From Pelecanus crispus (lineage: Eukaryota; Chordata; Aves; Pelecaniformes; Pelecanidae): a stretch of DNA of 64,000 nt. Position numbers and translations under genes: made by a program. Below are positions 11,091 through 26,167 of this stretch, one piece after another. The stretch covers positions 20,437,397 through 20,501,396 of the forward strand of contig NC_134652.1 in assembly GCF_030463565.1 (NCBI RefSeq), given 5' to 3'. Every line of letters begins with the position of its first letter. Position 1 is the stretch's first letter. The notes under the pieces were generated by a model. That model was not told the DNA's origin. It did no database searches and saw only the letters and a list, made by a program, of their open reading frames with translations.

Positions 11091-14000
11091 GGTGCACCCC
11101 CTTGTGAGTGCCCGGCATGGCCCTGAGGTCGCGAAGCAAAATGCCAACAGACTTGGGGCTGGGCATGAGGCGTTTGCTTCGTGTGCTTCGGCTGCTGGGT
11201 AGAGCAATTGCCTCCCCACCGAGGGCAGAAACTCCAGTTTTGCAGTGTCGGTAAGGACAGGCTTGGGGCAGGGACTCCTGAACCCGTAGGAGTGGAGCAG
11301 GCATTCAGAATAGGCTAAATTCACTGCAGCAGAAGACGCTGCCTTTCGCTGTCCTATGGAAAGGGTTGCTCAAGACTCTAACTTCTATTTTGTAGCTATT
11401 TCCAGTCATTCCTTGTGTTTTTCCTGCAAGCTTTCAGTGGTTTGAAATACTGGTAGCCTGGCCTCCTTCATAGTGTTAGAAATAACGCGATGTGTCAGTT
11501 ATCGATACGTGTTTTGACCTTTCGGGTTTTGACATGATACCGTTGCCTTGGGAGGACCGTGGTTGCAATTGAGCTGGCATTTTCATTTTAAACACCATTT
11601 TTCAGAGGTTTGTGACTCAGATTTTCAGAAACTCTTCAGATCTCCTGCTGGTATGGCTCTTAGCTGCCGTATAGATAAGCTGGGTTCATCATGAAAAAAT
11701 AGCTGCTGGTTTAAATATTACAGGCTTTTTAACCACTTCCGGATAAAACAAAATGCACTGCTGACACATTTTTAGAGGTGCTGCCTTTGGAGTATCCTTT
11801 AACAATCAAGTTTTTGCCTTCCCACTGGCAGCATGGAGTATGATGAATGAGAGGCATCTCTCTTGGGTGCAGTGCCTGTGTTACGCATCTGGGCAAACCC
11901 AAGCCAGCGCGTACCTGAGGCTATTAATTTTAGCGGCAATTTGTGCGCTGGTGGGGGTGGAGTAGGGACTGCCAGCAGTGTTGTCTGGACCTGGGCGGCT
12001 GCTGCAGCAGAAAGCTCAGTAGAGTTGTTTCCAAATTCATAACTTGGGGGACTGTGGTTTGTCCTAAAAACAAAATGCTCTGCAGGCATCGCTTAGCATT
12101 CAGTAACACCTTGGTGTGCTTCTTGCCCCAGTTGTCCGACATCTTCCACTAATGTAGCTAACACCTATTAGGCGCATGCGGTTTACACCCTTCTCTGCCC
12201 TCCCGGAGGCGGGGAGCATATCCTCTCTGTTCTGCATGTGTATATCTGTTTTGCTGTGGAGTGTTTTTGTCTTGGTAGCGAGCTTTGAGAGACATTTGAG
12301 AAGCCACCAGATTCTTGTCAAAACAATAGTGTCTCCATATGACTTGGAGTCATACCTCATGTAGTTGATAACTGTAGCTGGTGTGGGGTTTTTTGTATAT
12401 GTAATGGATACAAGCCAAGAGACAGCAATGTGTTTGGAGGATTTTTTGTTTGCTGTTTGACTAACCTGAGTTGGTATTGGTGAGCACTCTAAGGCCAGTG
12501 TTTTCATCTTTGTGCAGTTCCTTGGGTTGAAGTGGCTTTTTTTGGTTGGTAAAAGTGGCAGCCTTGACTGTTTTCTGTACTCACCCTTCATCTAAAGCTT
12601 AATTCAGGTGGCAGTTGAGGAGTGCTAAGTAGGAGTACAAGACGCTGCACTATTTTTCTTTCCAGCAGATGGCCTTGCACCTTTCCTAATGTGCAAGAGG
12701 GATCAGACTGGGGCAGGGTCAAACTCCAGGAACAGTTAACACACAGGAGACTGACTTTTTAGTTCCTTTGCAATTCTGCCTTTAAAAGTGTAAGGTTTTG
12801 GAATGAAAGTGACTTTTTTGATTTATTTAGTGCGCTGTTTTGATTTTTGCGGTTTTTCTTTTCTTGTTACTGTTGTTCTGTGTCCACGTGTGTGCACTAG
12901 GCATAGGAAATACTGTTCAGGATAGCTGCAAAAACACCCAAGGAATAATTTTGGACACACACGACTGCAGTGGTCTGGCTTTGAGAGTTGCTGAGTTGGA
13001 ATCTGTATTCGTGCCTTACCTGGCATCAAACCTTTTCTTCCCTCTCAGGAAGCCTACTTGCACCCAGAGAAACTGACTCCATCAGGGTATTATGACCTTA
13101 TGAATTCCTAAGTTTTTGAGAAGGCTAACTTAATTGGACTCTCCAGGTGAAGAAAAATTTGTCAAGGTGAACTGAAACATGACTGAGGCCCTAGAGGCCT
13201 GTGCATTGTATTGGTCTCATCTCAAAATGTTGAATCCATAGTTATGTTCCAGAGGGAAAATAATGGGTAAAAAGCATAAGATCTGACTTGCTTTCTACTA
13301 CTTCTTTCTTTGTTAATTTGTTACAGATTTTTAAAATTTAAATATACTGGGGTTTTTTTAAATACTTAGTTTAGATTTGTTTTGGCGTATTGGTAATTAT
13401 TTAGCAGTTCTTTTGTACTAAGATTGGGCAATTAGGTTAACATAGTGTAACTTAAAGTAGTTCCATCAAACTTAAGTTTTCCTTTGACCTACAATACACA
13501 TTAGAAGATTATTGTTGCACAGAAGACTTATGCTGGGATACCTTAATATAATACATGTAGGAACTGTTAAATTTGAGAAGAGTTATGAACTCCTCACTAC
13601 AATTGTCTTCCTGTTAGCTTTGCATTTTCTTGTCTTGTATATGTTGACTTATCTCCCTGTCTTTTAGTAGATAGTAAGTTTGCCTTAAAATGTGGATTAG
13701 GGTACACAGCTGTTGTATTTGGACAACTTGATTTGGCTGAAAGGGGAGGAAAATAGGAGAGAATACACAATGTATGTTTTGGGGATACTTAAAATGAAAC
13801 ATTTTGTTATGTGATTTGTGTTTTGTAAATAACCTGAAGTTTAAAGGGAAGGGGGATAAAGCTCAAACACTTAATAACTGGGCCCAAAGTGGAGTCATTT
13901 TGTTTCACTTTCTGTCTGCATTTTGTTTTATTTTGCTTTTCTGTTTTGCCTCTCGCCTCCCTCATGTGTGTTCAGAACAACCTAATTTTTACTTTTGGTT

Positions 14001-17000
14001 CAAGTACTAGACTGTGTAATCCATTATTATTGATTATAATACTTGTAATCACCTCAGCGGTATAGTGAAAGGTTCTTGGTCAGATGACATGGTAGTGAAA
14101 CACTGTATTGGCCCAAACACCCCGTCCTGCGGTGGAGAAGCTGATAGAACAGCGTAGAATTACGAAAGCGGTGTGTGATCGGAGGTGTTTATGAACACCC
14201 TGTGGGTTTTTTTGTCGGGATGCTGGACGGTGTTACATCAGATCAGATCAGGGAGTTCTGGCACACAGCATGCTCCTATTAGAAGTAATAAGTGATCTGA
14301 TACACAGGCCTGTGGAGCCATAGATGCTCATGTTTATCTACACCCACCCCCCCACCCTCCCTGCCACTAGCAACAAAACAGAGTGGAAACTGAAACTTGT
14401 AGCAAGTCACTTGCCCCCTCTAGCAGTTCTCTGGAGAAGGTACTAAAGGAGAATTGGGAACAGCCCCCGTCGCTCTAGAAGAAAGCTGAAACAGATGTGT
14501 GTCCTTTCTCTTGTAATTCAGCTTCTTGACACAACCCTGGATCCATGCTTTTGTTCAACAGACCCAGTCTGATGACGTCAATGCATTCTTCACAGCAGGA
14601 AAAAGAAACCATTTTTCAAACAAAACGAGCATTTCCTTAGACTGGAAAAGCAAATTGGCTGGATGCCTGGTGGCTCCTACAGCCAATCACTATAACCTTA
14701 CCATAAATGTAGATGTGTTTCTATCTTAGGGTTGATTATTGTCTTTATTTTAGCCATGGGACCATCCTGTCCCAGTCCTCTGCAAGTGCACGCTACCAGT
14801 GAGTGCTGAGATCCTGAATGCTGCATTATTTACCAAATATTTTGCACATTACATGGGCTCACTTAAAATTTGACTTTGTGACTTGATGTATTGTAAATGT
14901 ATCTCTCTTAAATGTTTTGCAGAGCTCTGTCTCCATCCAGAACTTGGAGCAGGCACCTTAGCTTCAGAGGTTGGCTGGTGCTCTTTTCTCTTTTTTCCAG
15001 GCTAATTGCTGTTAGTTGTTTTTTGAGGGTGGTATTACTAATACTAAGATTATGCTTTATACTTGCAAAGCTTGATGTACAGCAAATGCTAACTGTCAAA
15101 TTGTAATGGATGAACTGTAAAAGCTCTTGAGATAATGTGCTAGGGAGGCTAGATGCTCTACAGAGGTGGGTGAGGAAGTTCAAACCTTTTTCCCTTCAGG
15201 CACTGCCTGGACAGATCACGGATTATTTAGTCTGTGAGTAGTATTAGTTTCCTGCATTTCTGAGTTAAATCCAAGGCTGAATCCTTGTACTGAGGATGAG
15301 AAAGGAAAGATCTGTAGAGAAATGGCTGGAGTTAAAAGGTAAATGTGAGTAAAAGGAGGTCTTTAGTTCTGCTTTTAACCTTTGATCTGAAGAGGCCAGT
15401 AACAGGCACATCAGATGGCTTTATTTCTGATGCTGAGTAAGTGACACCCAAACAGCCACCCTTCAAGGAAAAAAAGTTTTCATAATAATTTTAAAGTTAA
15501 CCAAGACAAATTTTATTAGAGGTGGTGATGGGGAGGAGAAGCTAAAGGAGACATTTTAAAAGATCTTAGCATACTGCCTTTGATCAGAGTTTCTGAAACC
15601 GTAAGAAATATTGTGTCTTCTGGGATTTAGTTCCACCGGTTTGCTTTGCTCTGTCATGCTCCTCTTTCTGGGATATCATCTAACAAGTGAGACTAGCAGG
15701 CTTAGATAAAGCAATGCCTTGTGGCTGAGACTCCAAACTCTCTCAATTTTTTTTAGATATCGCTTAACCTTTGAAATTTTGGGGGGCGGGGAGGGACAGT
15801 GATGTGAAAAGTTTTATCCCTCCCACTAACGTCTCGGATGCAGTCCGTCATCCTCTGCGACATCAAGTGCTCTTCAGAGCGAGAACAGGATGCAGCGATC
15901 TTGCTCTTAATGTTTGCCTCCTGGGCACTGCTGTGCACTTTTAACCAGAGCTTGTGCTTCAGGCAGATGATCAAGAGCTAAATTTTGGTAGAGAGTGGCT
16001 ATTGTGGTAGGAGTAAGGTTTGGAGGTGGTGAGGCTGTCACTGTTCCCTGCTTTCACCTACTCGCCCACTTCTGCCACACATTTGCACAAGCAGACACGA
16101 GGCCTGGGTAGCTCATGCAGCTACAGGAGTGAGTCATATCTTCTCTGTTCAGCTGCACAGCCCGCTGCATAGTCAAGCTTTTATGAGCATGAAGCAAATG
16201 AAATGAGTGTGTAGGGCAGACTAATTTATATTTCTATCAAAACGCAGTTGGTTGTTTTCTGTCGGTGGTTCTCATCAGCAGTTAAATGATGGACTTACAA
16301 AGCTGTGCATCTCCAGGGGTGGTCACAACAAGAAGGGATACATTGACATTTGCTGTCTGAAGCAGTCTGTTAAGTTCCCAGATAAGACATTAGTGATATT
16401 TTTCAGGTGAATCATTTCTCAAATACTTCTTGGAAAAGCCAAATATTTCACAAGAGGCATCCTTTCCACACTGCATGGTAGCTGCCTCTCCTGCTGTCAG
16501 CCAGCTCATGCACAGGAATGGGAGACTGGGTGGGGGACCGCAGAGGGATGAACAGCAGAATGTACATTTCTGGTTCCCTGGGATGGGCAGGAGAGTCTGG
16601 TGCCAATGCAGGCCACAGCTCTAACAGCCCCAGGTTTCTCATGCGTTTCTACCAGCTCAGGGGTGCTCAGAAACCCCCTGTCTGGAGGTAGCCTCCTGAA
16701 AGGAGAGCAGTTCCTCAGTTTCATGTGAGAAATGAAGAGAAACTCACATCCCTTTGCTGTAATAGTGTAAGGAAATTGTCTTATCTTCTTGAAGTAGAGG
16801 TTTTGGACTGGATTCTCGGCTGTCATTGAATCACTTCAGTGAGCTATGATTTTACTTGAGATCAATGGTAATTTTGATGTTGTCTTGAGTGAAGCTAAGA
16901 TTTCACTACACGTGCATAGAGCAGATGTAAAGATATGTTATATCAGTAACTGGGTACTTCCCTTCCTCTGGGAGGCAGGGCTGGCTGCCAGCCCCTTCTC

Positions 17001-20000
17001 CATCAGCCCCCCAAAGGGGCAGCCTGGTCTGCCCTGCACTGGCCACATGGCAGAGCCTGGAGCGTCTCAGCTTGGTGTGGTGGAGGGCTGTTGCTATGTG
17101 GAGCTTGTTCCTTGCTCTCTCAGCTACTGTTCCACTATTTCTGAGTGACCTGGTACAAAACCCACATATTTTCTTTTCAGGGGGCCTACCTGAAAAATGG
17201 GACCTGACAAAAATGAGTCTACAGAAGAATAACTATAAATTATTAAAATCAAGGTAATAGGGCATGTTTAGCCCTCATGAAAACACTAGCTTGTATTGTG
17301 TAAGCAGAAACCAAGAAAACAGATGTTAGCCCTTTTTCCCAAGTGTGGTTGTCCCCTGCTCCCCCTAGCCCATTTTTCTGAGAAGGCCTGGCCATTTGCA
17401 GTGCAAGTGGTGCTGAGTTTTTAATGCTATAAAATACTGTAGCAACACTGTTTTATTTAAATACAATTCAGAAAGGGGGGCATGTTTATGCTGAAGACCT
17501 GCTAATTGCATAATTTTCTCCTTTTATTAAACAATGAGTTCATGCTGTGTAATGTGCACGAATCAGAGTGCAGAGCGATGATTTATGTTACGTTGAAGAG
17601 GTCTGAGCATTTGACCTTGTAAATGAATTCCCAGAGACAGCTAAATACAATGCAGTAACAGGCTCTAATTAGGAAGCTGAAAGAGTTGTATGTAGTGCTA
17701 GTATCCTGATGTGGAAACTGTCCAGGCATTTTCAAGATACTTGGGCAATAGTGTTTTGCAGCAGTGAAAGGAGTTACTATGTCTATTCAAGAAGTCGCTA
17801 GCAAGGAACTGAAAGAAAGAAACCTGGGAAGTACTTACAGGACTGACACCATGGTAGACACCATGAGACAGAGATATACAAACCCTTGTCTTTTATTTAG
17901 TGCTGTTACTGACTCGCAAGAAGAACAGAACATGAATCATCAGGCTTTAGCATTTTCTGCATGTAGGTACTTGGGATATAAGTCCTAAAAACCGCAGTGA
18001 AACCAGGCAGCTGTTAGCCTTCCGTCTATGGGATGGAGAGCTGTGTGCAGTGAGATCTCTATCTATACCACTCCCTATGGGCACACTGTGTGTGTGTGTG
18101 CAATACAGAACAGTACCTGTGATCTTACCCTGGTTAAGAAATGGATCAAAAAACAGTTGAGGTTGGAGAAATCTCCAGCTGGGCTATAGGCTGGTTAAAC
18201 CTGAGTCCTGACAGTTTTCATCCTCCACGAGGCCAGTGGTACAACGATCAGTCTTGAAATGGGCTGGAATGAGCAAAAGCTTTCCAGAATTCTGTGGTTT
18301 TCCTTATTTCTGAAGGATAGTTATGTTTGTTTCAGAAATGTGTGTCTAAGTCTCTTTTAACAGTCATAAAAGGAAAAGAACAAAACATTGGTCTGACAGG
18401 GAATTTAAGCAAACAGTTAAAGGTAGGTATGTAAAACACATTTAGTGGAAGAGGGAAAAAATTCCTGCACTTGGCTGGAAAATGCTGGCACACTTTCAGA
18501 AAACCAACCAAATTATTAAACAAAAATAGCACGTTATCTGTACTTTTCCCTAGTTCTTATGACTGTCTGTAAGAAAGGGGAAGAAGAAACTACCTTACGT
18601 AACTAAGACGCATCTGCAAAGCAAAGGCAAAAAACCTGCCTGCTTCAGCCTTCTTGTGAGACTTGAGCATTGTTTGGGGAGAGGTTAATAAACTGAATGT
18701 GCTAGAGCATGCGTAATAGCTATGTGCTAAGTGACCAACCACCGCCAGCTGTCAGTCTCCTGGAGCACCACAGCAGGTAACAGGAGGGCCTTCCAGGACC
18801 AAGCAACAGCCAGGATGTGTGCAGGAAGGTGCGACAGAGGCAGGTTGACATTGCACGCAGGGCAGAGGAGAGCACCAGTGAAGTCCTGTCCTTCCTGCAA
18901 CCTGCGGTGAGTTAGGCACCACTTTGCTGGGTGTGTTTGTCTGCACCTTGTTTTCATCAACCAAAATGACATTCAGCAACAGTGCGATGGACCGGGGTAT
19001 CCTTTTGCACAGGTCGGAGATGCAAAGAGTTTTCTCAAGGCTTCATATTATAAACAGGATTCTGCTGGGGAGGACTCTGTTTTATCCTAGATCTATAATG
19101 TAGATTGTAGCAAGTTATAAAAACACATACACACACTCACTGTTTATCTGTGACTTTTATCTGTAACTTACGTTATTGTTCAGATCACTGATAAAGGCAT
19201 TAAGGTGCATAGCCAATGATGGGTAAGGAAGGTCCCACAGAATTACACCCACTCAGCAGTGATTTCCCAGCACTGCTGTGCTGTGAGACTTCAGCTAGAC
19301 AGGTCTCATGCTACTCTGCACAGGTTGATTCTGTATTCGCCTTATTTTTAATTATTTCATGGTTTAGAAAGTAAAAGACCTTAGAGAGCTTTTACAACTA
19401 AGTTTGTAGTCTTTCTCAAAAAAAGTTTGACAAGAAGTCATTTTTATAAAGTCTTATTCATGAGTATTTATTATCTCCTTTTATTTTTTTTTATTTAGAT
19501 TCTATATTGGCAGCTGTGATAGTTTGACTTAAGAGGGGTGTGTTTATCTGACAAGTTTGTAATTAGTTACTTCTTGCCATTACGTGCTTGATGTTTTTGT
19601 TAAACTGCCTTTCTTCCTGTTTTGGGAAAACCCCTTAAGCATTTTTAAGGATGAATGGAAATAAGCATTAATTGTTCTGGAGGCACTTTGGCCTGTTCTC
19701 TGGAACACCTGGATGGGTACAGGCCGTCCAAACCTGCTGCACTGTGCATGCCCAACTTTACTGCTGGCTCTTTCAGCACCCTCCTGCAATGGAGTTGAAA
19801 TAGAAAACCCCAAACTGTTTTGCAGTCCTATGAATTGACAGCTGACTTTTCCCTGGTGCAGAAAATACACACGTATTAAATATGTTTGCATTTGCCACAT
19901 TATTTTTGACAATTCCATATAACAGCATATATATTTCTGCATAATAGCATGCCAGTTGCAAGAATACATTTTCTTTTTATCCTAAGGTATTTTTTAAAGT

Positions 20001-21504
20001 ATGTGTTCACTTTAGTCATATAGGTTGTAGAGTTGCCCTTGTATTTTTTGCACATTCTTCAGTTTATTGCCATATAATGCTCATTCCTTCACTGTGATAC
20101 AGTGGTTCTCGTGGAGGTTTAGGAAAAGAGTTCAGCTGTGCTCTCAGGAGTTGTTTGTTTGTAGGTTGTGCTGAGTGGCTCATACAGAAGATGAGGAAGT
20201 TGCAGCAGGGCCGTGTCTCCTTGTCCTGCCCAGCAGCGACACCTAACTGCTCCCACTGCACCGAGCCCAGGTGCCACCAGAAAGGGGCTGGAGACCAGGG
20301 CTGGGCCATCTGGAGAGGTGGGTGCCTGCTTGTTGACATCTGTGCTGAGAGGGACTCCACAGTTTGTCATCGTCCAGAGCCCACAGGCAAAGAAGCTGTG
20401 TGTTGGTCGCAAAAAGTGAAACTCTGGCGCTACGGAAAATTATTAAATTTGGTAGTGAAAGAAATTACCCTGTAGAGGTCCTTTTCCTTGTTGTTTGCTG
20501 GAGGGCCAGCCAAACTGGCTCATACAGGCACCTGAGCTTGTGAAGCTGTGTGATATAACTAGGCATTCAGGGTCCACAGGTTTAATCTCTAAGTAATAGC
20601 CTTCTGAAACCTGCTTCCAGCAAATTTCTCTGACGGGAATGATATGATTTCTCAAAATGTGCAAGCTCACCTTGAAACCTTTCTCTTGGTAAGATAATAA
20701 CAGGGCACCCACTTCCAAAAATGTGGTGGGAACTTGGTCTCCTTGTTGCTGTCAGTCTGGGAATATGTTGGTTGGGGAGCACTGAAGTTATTGTGGAGGA
20801 AGGACACCTGTGTTCTGCCTGCCCCAAGCACACGCCGCATAGGTCTGACTTTCTCAGGAATGCAGGGCTTGGTTTTCACAGTGATATGGTGGGAAGATTT
20901 AATTTACATTTTCACAAATTTAGGTAGCAAGCCACTGAGTGGCTCTGATAATCGTCAGGGGGAATCTGTTCTCTCTTAGCTCTTAGGAGATGTGCCAATG
21001 TAACATCGCGAAGCCTTGTCTACAATGTCATTTAGGACAGATATGTCTACATGAACTGAACAAGCTGCTGAGGTGCTGCTAAGAGTTTACACATAGTGGG
21101 GCAGAGCTCAGCCTTGGCCAGTGGCTTGAGGGCTTATCCAGGATCTCTCGTGGATTTGCAGCTCTTTGTATAAAGACAGCGTTCCTTTGACTATGCTTCT
21201 GATATATTTGATGTTTTCTTTCTAACATTAGGCATGTCTACACCAGCTGGAGTGTGAGCTACGGGTGTTGCCTTGCAGATAAATTGTAGAGCTTATTTCC
21301 ACAAAAAATCGTGGAGGGCGCTCTATCTCCAAAACTATGTGTTTAAATTAGGCAAATTTATGGAGGAAAAATCTGTCTGCATCTATTACGCATGAAGATA
21401 TAGGTACAAACTCCCATCTCAAGAAGTCTTATGCTGCACATAGGGAAGCAGAAAGGATATAGGAAGAAAATTATCACTGTAGGCATCCCATTTCTTTCCT
21501 AAGC

Positions 21505-21592
21505 ATCTGCTGTCAGGAAATCTCAGAGACAGGATACTGAGCTAGGTGCATATCAGCCTGACCCAGCAGGGCTGGTTCTTGTGTTCTAATTA
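21505..21592 (+). mobile_element. CR1/L3-like 3' terminus fragment
   Basis: A short piece with the same hallmark as the element at the left edge: gacaggatactgagctagg, then cctgacccagcagggctgg and a ttcttgtgttct end. This is the 3' terminus of the old CR1-like family in plus orientation. Upstream sequence is too diverged to extend it. Confidence 0.5.
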
Positions 21593-24500
21593 TTTATCTA
21601 AGAGGGATGGGGAGGGAGCCATTAGCTCATTTTTACTTTGAATACATTCCTTTGATTTTGAATGAGGGATAATTTTACCACATTACCATGGAGGAAGGCA
21701 CCTTGTCAGGAAAACGAAGGAAGGTTGTGAATTAACATGCTTTATCACCCCCACTCAGGAGGCCCAGGAGGCAAACACTGTATCCTCTAGCTCTTGAACC
21801 ACACTGGCAAAACTGTTTTCCAAACTTTGTAGGTTGAAAACTGCCGTATTTGAGAATGATTAGAGCCATTTTGTCTTAGTTGTTAGAGAGAGACCAGTGC
21901 AAGAGCCTGACAATCATAGCGGAAGCTAGTCTATGGGTCTGACAGCTTATGGTTGATCTGACACTTTACAGATGCATACTGTGTGACAGCTGCAATGAAT
22001 CAGGCTATTAGAGGGACTTTATGCTCCCTAAAGCTTATTTGTTCCTGCCTTTCTCAAAACAGGGGGTGGGGAAGTGTAAAGCCTATCAGTGAGATAGAGG
22101 AGGGGGCCTGAAGCTGGACAAACCAAAACGTTTAGAGATTCTGCTAATGCTACTAAGATGAAAGGAATCCCCAAATAAAAAAGGAGCCAGAGACATATTT
22201 AGCAGAGCCTCATTCCAAAAGAGCCAATTGGATGCAGGCAGGAAGGTCTCCACGCACGTCTCAGAAGTTGTTTTCCCTTATAAAGTAATGGCTTGTAATG
22301 TTATGAGCAAAGGGGTTACTTTATTCCCAGTTTTCTATAGCAGTTAGGATAAGACTGCAGCTTCTGCCCTCCTTTACCAAAAAAGTATGGCATCTATGAA
22401 CTGGTGCATGGCCTCTGAGCCGGCATTCTTCAGGCCAGCTGAAGCGCGTTTCCTAGGCGTGGTGACTATACAGCTCCTGCTGCTGTGGAGTCTCAAGCAC
22501 ATTTTGTATCCGTACGACAATCTGCCCAAGTTAGTGAAAAACAAAGAACTTGACTTAAGGAACATGTAGCTAAGAGTTTCCACTGATATCTTGAGACATG
22601 CTTAAAGTCAGTGGGGGAGTTCCCAATGTGCATGGGAGCTTTGCTAGTATCACTATAAAGGGAGCAGGGAAAAGGGTATGAAAGAGGCAAAATTATTTTT
22701 TCCACTTATTTTCCTTTCTCTGATCATACTCTGGACATGCTGCTGTGATGGAGACTGCAAAATGGTTTAGCATGGACAAACAGAGAAGTTCTTGGGGGAA
22801 GCCAAATGAAAACCATAGTTTTTGGCTATGGATGCAATGAAAGAACTAGAACCTTGGGGTATAGACACACCAGGCAAATTGCGCTGTGGCTGTTTCCATA
22901 CAAATGGGCCGGATAAATACTGAAAGATAGGCAGCAGAAAGTGGTGATGGAAGTGGCCTCCAAAGGGGAAGCTAAACTACTTTCAGAAATGGTATTGTAT
23001 TCTTTTTCTTGCAAAAAACTATACACACACACACATATTTGGGCTAAGCTGGTATGTGTCTGTAGCTACAAAGGAGGGTTCACAGGTTTGATCCCCAGCA
23101 TTTAGGCTTGGTTCTCAGAAGACTTGTTCTGTTCAGTTCTCTTTAGGTTCTTATTCCTGTCTCATGCCAAGTACATTCTCCCCATCCCCCCACCCCTCTG
23201 GCAATCACCTGTGTTGCTGAGAAGAAAGGTGTGAACTGCTAGTGTCATTTTTTCCCATATGTTTTTATCTGTAGTAATATCTGTATGATCATAACTTGAG
23301 CATGGAATCACTAAGAAGAAAAGAAATACCTGTATTCTGTAATGTCCCTTGAGCCAGACTGACCTAATTTCCTTGCATAGTTCACCTGTTTGCCTTCCTT
23401 CCTTCCTGCCCCAGGATCTTCCATAACGTAACGCTCCCGAAATGAGCTGCCTGCTGAGCGCTGGCTCTCCATTGTGTGCTGGAGGCATGGTTGTGCAGCA
23501 TCTCTAAATTTTTCCTGTGCTGTTCCTGTGTATCCATCAATACTGCTCAGTCAGCCACTGGGCTTACTTCTCCCTTCTAGTCTGCATAACCCTGTCTCCA
23601 ACAAATATCCTTCACATGGTAGGTCCCTCCAAACAACTGGTGTTTCCTCTTTATCACCATATCAACAACTGCCTGCCCTGAATGAGACTCTGTGTCAGCC
23701 TTATCTTTTTGATGAGCACCATGAAAGCTGGGATTCCCACATCTTTGGTGCCCATGACAGGCAAGGTGATGTGTGATCACCACTGAAATAACCATTCCTC
23801 ATAGCAGCCAAGGGGTGGCTGCTGCCATCATTGCCACCACCGGCAATTATGGTATACACCAGGCTAAGTTTACAGGAACTGTGAGGAAGCTTAACAGAGG
23901 TACGAAGGTGTCTGTGGTATCTGCATGGCCACTGCCTCCTATAATATCCACAGAGGCCTCTTGTAGAAAACTGTTGCCTGTATTTCTAGCTATGTTGAGG
24001 TGCAGTGTGAATGGTGTACCAGTTCTGCTGAGGGGTTGTGTACTTGGCTCTGCAACCTCATATGTGCTGTATCCACTAGAGCATCATCACCAGTAAGCTT
24101 TTTTGGGAGTGTCAACCTCTTTTCATTAAGGTGAAGAGTTCGGATTCTTTTGGGTCTTTGTCCCAGTCTTGGTATTTCCAAGGAGTAGTAGTAGATGATG
24201 CTTCTGAAAACCTTGGATTATGTTTCCTCTGATCTAGGAGATAATTGATGTCTGTGTCAAAATCAGACCTGATACTGCAGTGAAGGGTTCTGCTGTGTGA
24301 AATTCCCCTTTTCCTTAACCTGAGTTCCCTGATCTAATACCATACGTTCTACATGAGGTACGTAATTTTTCTCAGCTGTGTTTTTGAGTGTTGTTTGAAA
24401 ACAAAGAATTTGGTTTTTGATGTCCTTTGAGTATCAGTTGGAGATATGCAAAAAAGGGTCTGTTTATGTCCTCTGTTGTAGGTTGCTTACCTTGGTGGGT

Positions 24501-25342
24501 TTTTTTTGGTTTGTTTTTTTTTTTTTAAATGTCTCTTATCTTTTGCCATGGTGCTGGAAGTGAAATAATAAATAGCTTTTGCATGGCTCATGTTCCAATA
24601 CTTGTTAGCTTCTGTTTTTGACCCTCAAAGGCAGTTACATTCCTTAAAAGTTCCTTTCCTTAAAAGTTAAATTCCTTTTGGTCTTCAATCCATAATTCTT
24701 GCCTATCTGCTATCTCTGCTAGTGGCCTAATCCTTATAATCTCTGCATCAGAAAAACCCCCACTGCGGTTGTATGGGAGATTTTCTTGCATTAAGACTAC
24801 TCAATTAGGCAGCAGACACTCTGTCAGCAAACACACGATGCCCCTCCCCATTGTAACAAGACTCACAAAGCAAGGATCTCACTTGGATTCTCACATCTTT
24901 CTTGGCATGTGTGCATAGAGCGGTTTTGAATTTGTGATGGTTTAGTATTGGAGTTCAGAGATGCTGATTTCTGGTCTTTAGGATAAACTTAATGACAAAG
25001 TATTTTTGACTGTGAAAGGGCTGCTTCACTAGAATCAGCCTGTCCAGAGAACAGCTGTCTACAGCTGTAAAAAAATCCGGTTCTGTGCTGAAAATAACTT
25101 GTACAGTGAGAACCCTTGCTTTATTTGCTAAAAATACGTTCAACGGAAAAGCTAGATGTGGGTTATAAAATTTAACAACTTTATTATGAACAATTTGAGA
25201 TGAGTTTACAACAGTCCAGACTTATGGCCGTCAGTGGAGTAGCACTAGGGCGAAGCTGGCCCACAGGTCCTAGGGTTTTGAAAATAAGCTGACAGAGAAA
25301 CAGAATGGATTCTAACCCATTGCAATCCGAATAGGATCATAA

Positions 25343-25712
25343 CAATCATAAAATCATAGAATACCAGGTTGGAAGGGACCTCAAGGATTATCTGGTCCAA
25401 CCTTTTTTGGCAAAAGCACGGTCTAGACAAGATGGACCAGCACCCTGTCCAGCTGAATCTTAAAAGTGTCCAATGTTCGGGAATCCACTGCTTCCCTGGG
25501 GAGATTATTGCAGTGGCTGATTGTTCTCTTTGTGAAAAATTTTGCTCTTGTGTCCAGTCGGAATCTCCCCAGGACTAGTACCCATTACCCCTCATCTTTT
25601 CCACGTGACTCCTCGTAAAAAGGGAGTCTCCACCGTCTTTGTAGCCACCCTTTAAATACTGGAACATGGTGATAGGGTCTCCACTAAGCCTTCTTTTCTC
25701 AAGGCTGAATCT
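25343..25712 (-). mobile_element. CR1 LINE 3' fragment
   Basis: Read on the plus strand it begins with the reversed CR1 end (aatcatagaataccaggttgg) and continues through the usual 3' region (ccctttaaatactggaacat, then gtgatagggtctcc and cttttctcaaggctgaa). It is about 370 bases and lies some 450 bases upstream of the ACTA2 promoter boxes. It differs in sequence from the copies at 2976-4168 and 32871-33077, so another CR1 subfamily is likely. Confidence 0.88.
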
Positions 25713-26167
25713 TTTAACAGAACATTTTCACAACCTTCAGAGATGTCACTGTCACTGTGAACCCTATACAACAGCAGGTACTTTTTTCACTACCCTTCAG
25801 CCTGTGGGCAGTATTTAGCATACAAGCAAAACGCCGAGCTTTTAAAGACACTTTGTAGCAAAATTCAGCAGCTGTTTAGCTTGCCACAAATAGTTTAGTT
25901 GTTTTTGTCAAAATCTTCCATGAAAGCAAAGTGTTTCTTTAAAAACGTGATCCCTATTATAAATGACTGCTCTTCCAATTTATCTCTCTGCCTCTTGGAT
26001 ATTACTACAGAGGCCTGACCTCTCTTGTTTGAACACATGCTCCTCCTGCCAGAGGGTGTCTATTGTGGGCACACTCAGTCTCTCTGTATTTTAGCAACTC
26101 TCCTGAAGTTTTAAAGTGTTTATCTTATACAGCTGAAAGTCTCCTCCTGTTTCATGATCTCTACGCA

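Larger units (their letters stand above)
11091..26159. other. FAS-ACTA2 intergenic region (divergent promoters)
   Basis: About 15 kb between the FAS island and the ACTA2 promoter. Both genes are transcribed away from it, so shared or separate enhancers may lie here. Only two LINE fragments (about 21.51-21.59 and 25.34-25.71 kb), short CA/TG runs (18.09 and 23.02 kb) and unclassified moderately GC-rich stretches (16.4-17.1, 18.7-19.0, 20.1-20.9, 23.4-24.2 kb) were seen. Short open frames on both strands carry no recognisable domain. Confidence 0.6.

Noticed and set aside
10294-11324. 336- and 278-codon minus-strand frames over the FAS promoter
   Set aside because: Same GC artefact. The real FAS start is the 10-codon exon inside the second frame, ended by a perfect donor.
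23390-24200. Moderately GC-rich block with open frames on both strands, considered as a decayed processed pseudogene
   Set aside because: No frame could be matched to a known protein, and no poly(A) tract or target duplication is visible. A translated database search would decide; a hit broken by frameshifts would revive the idea.
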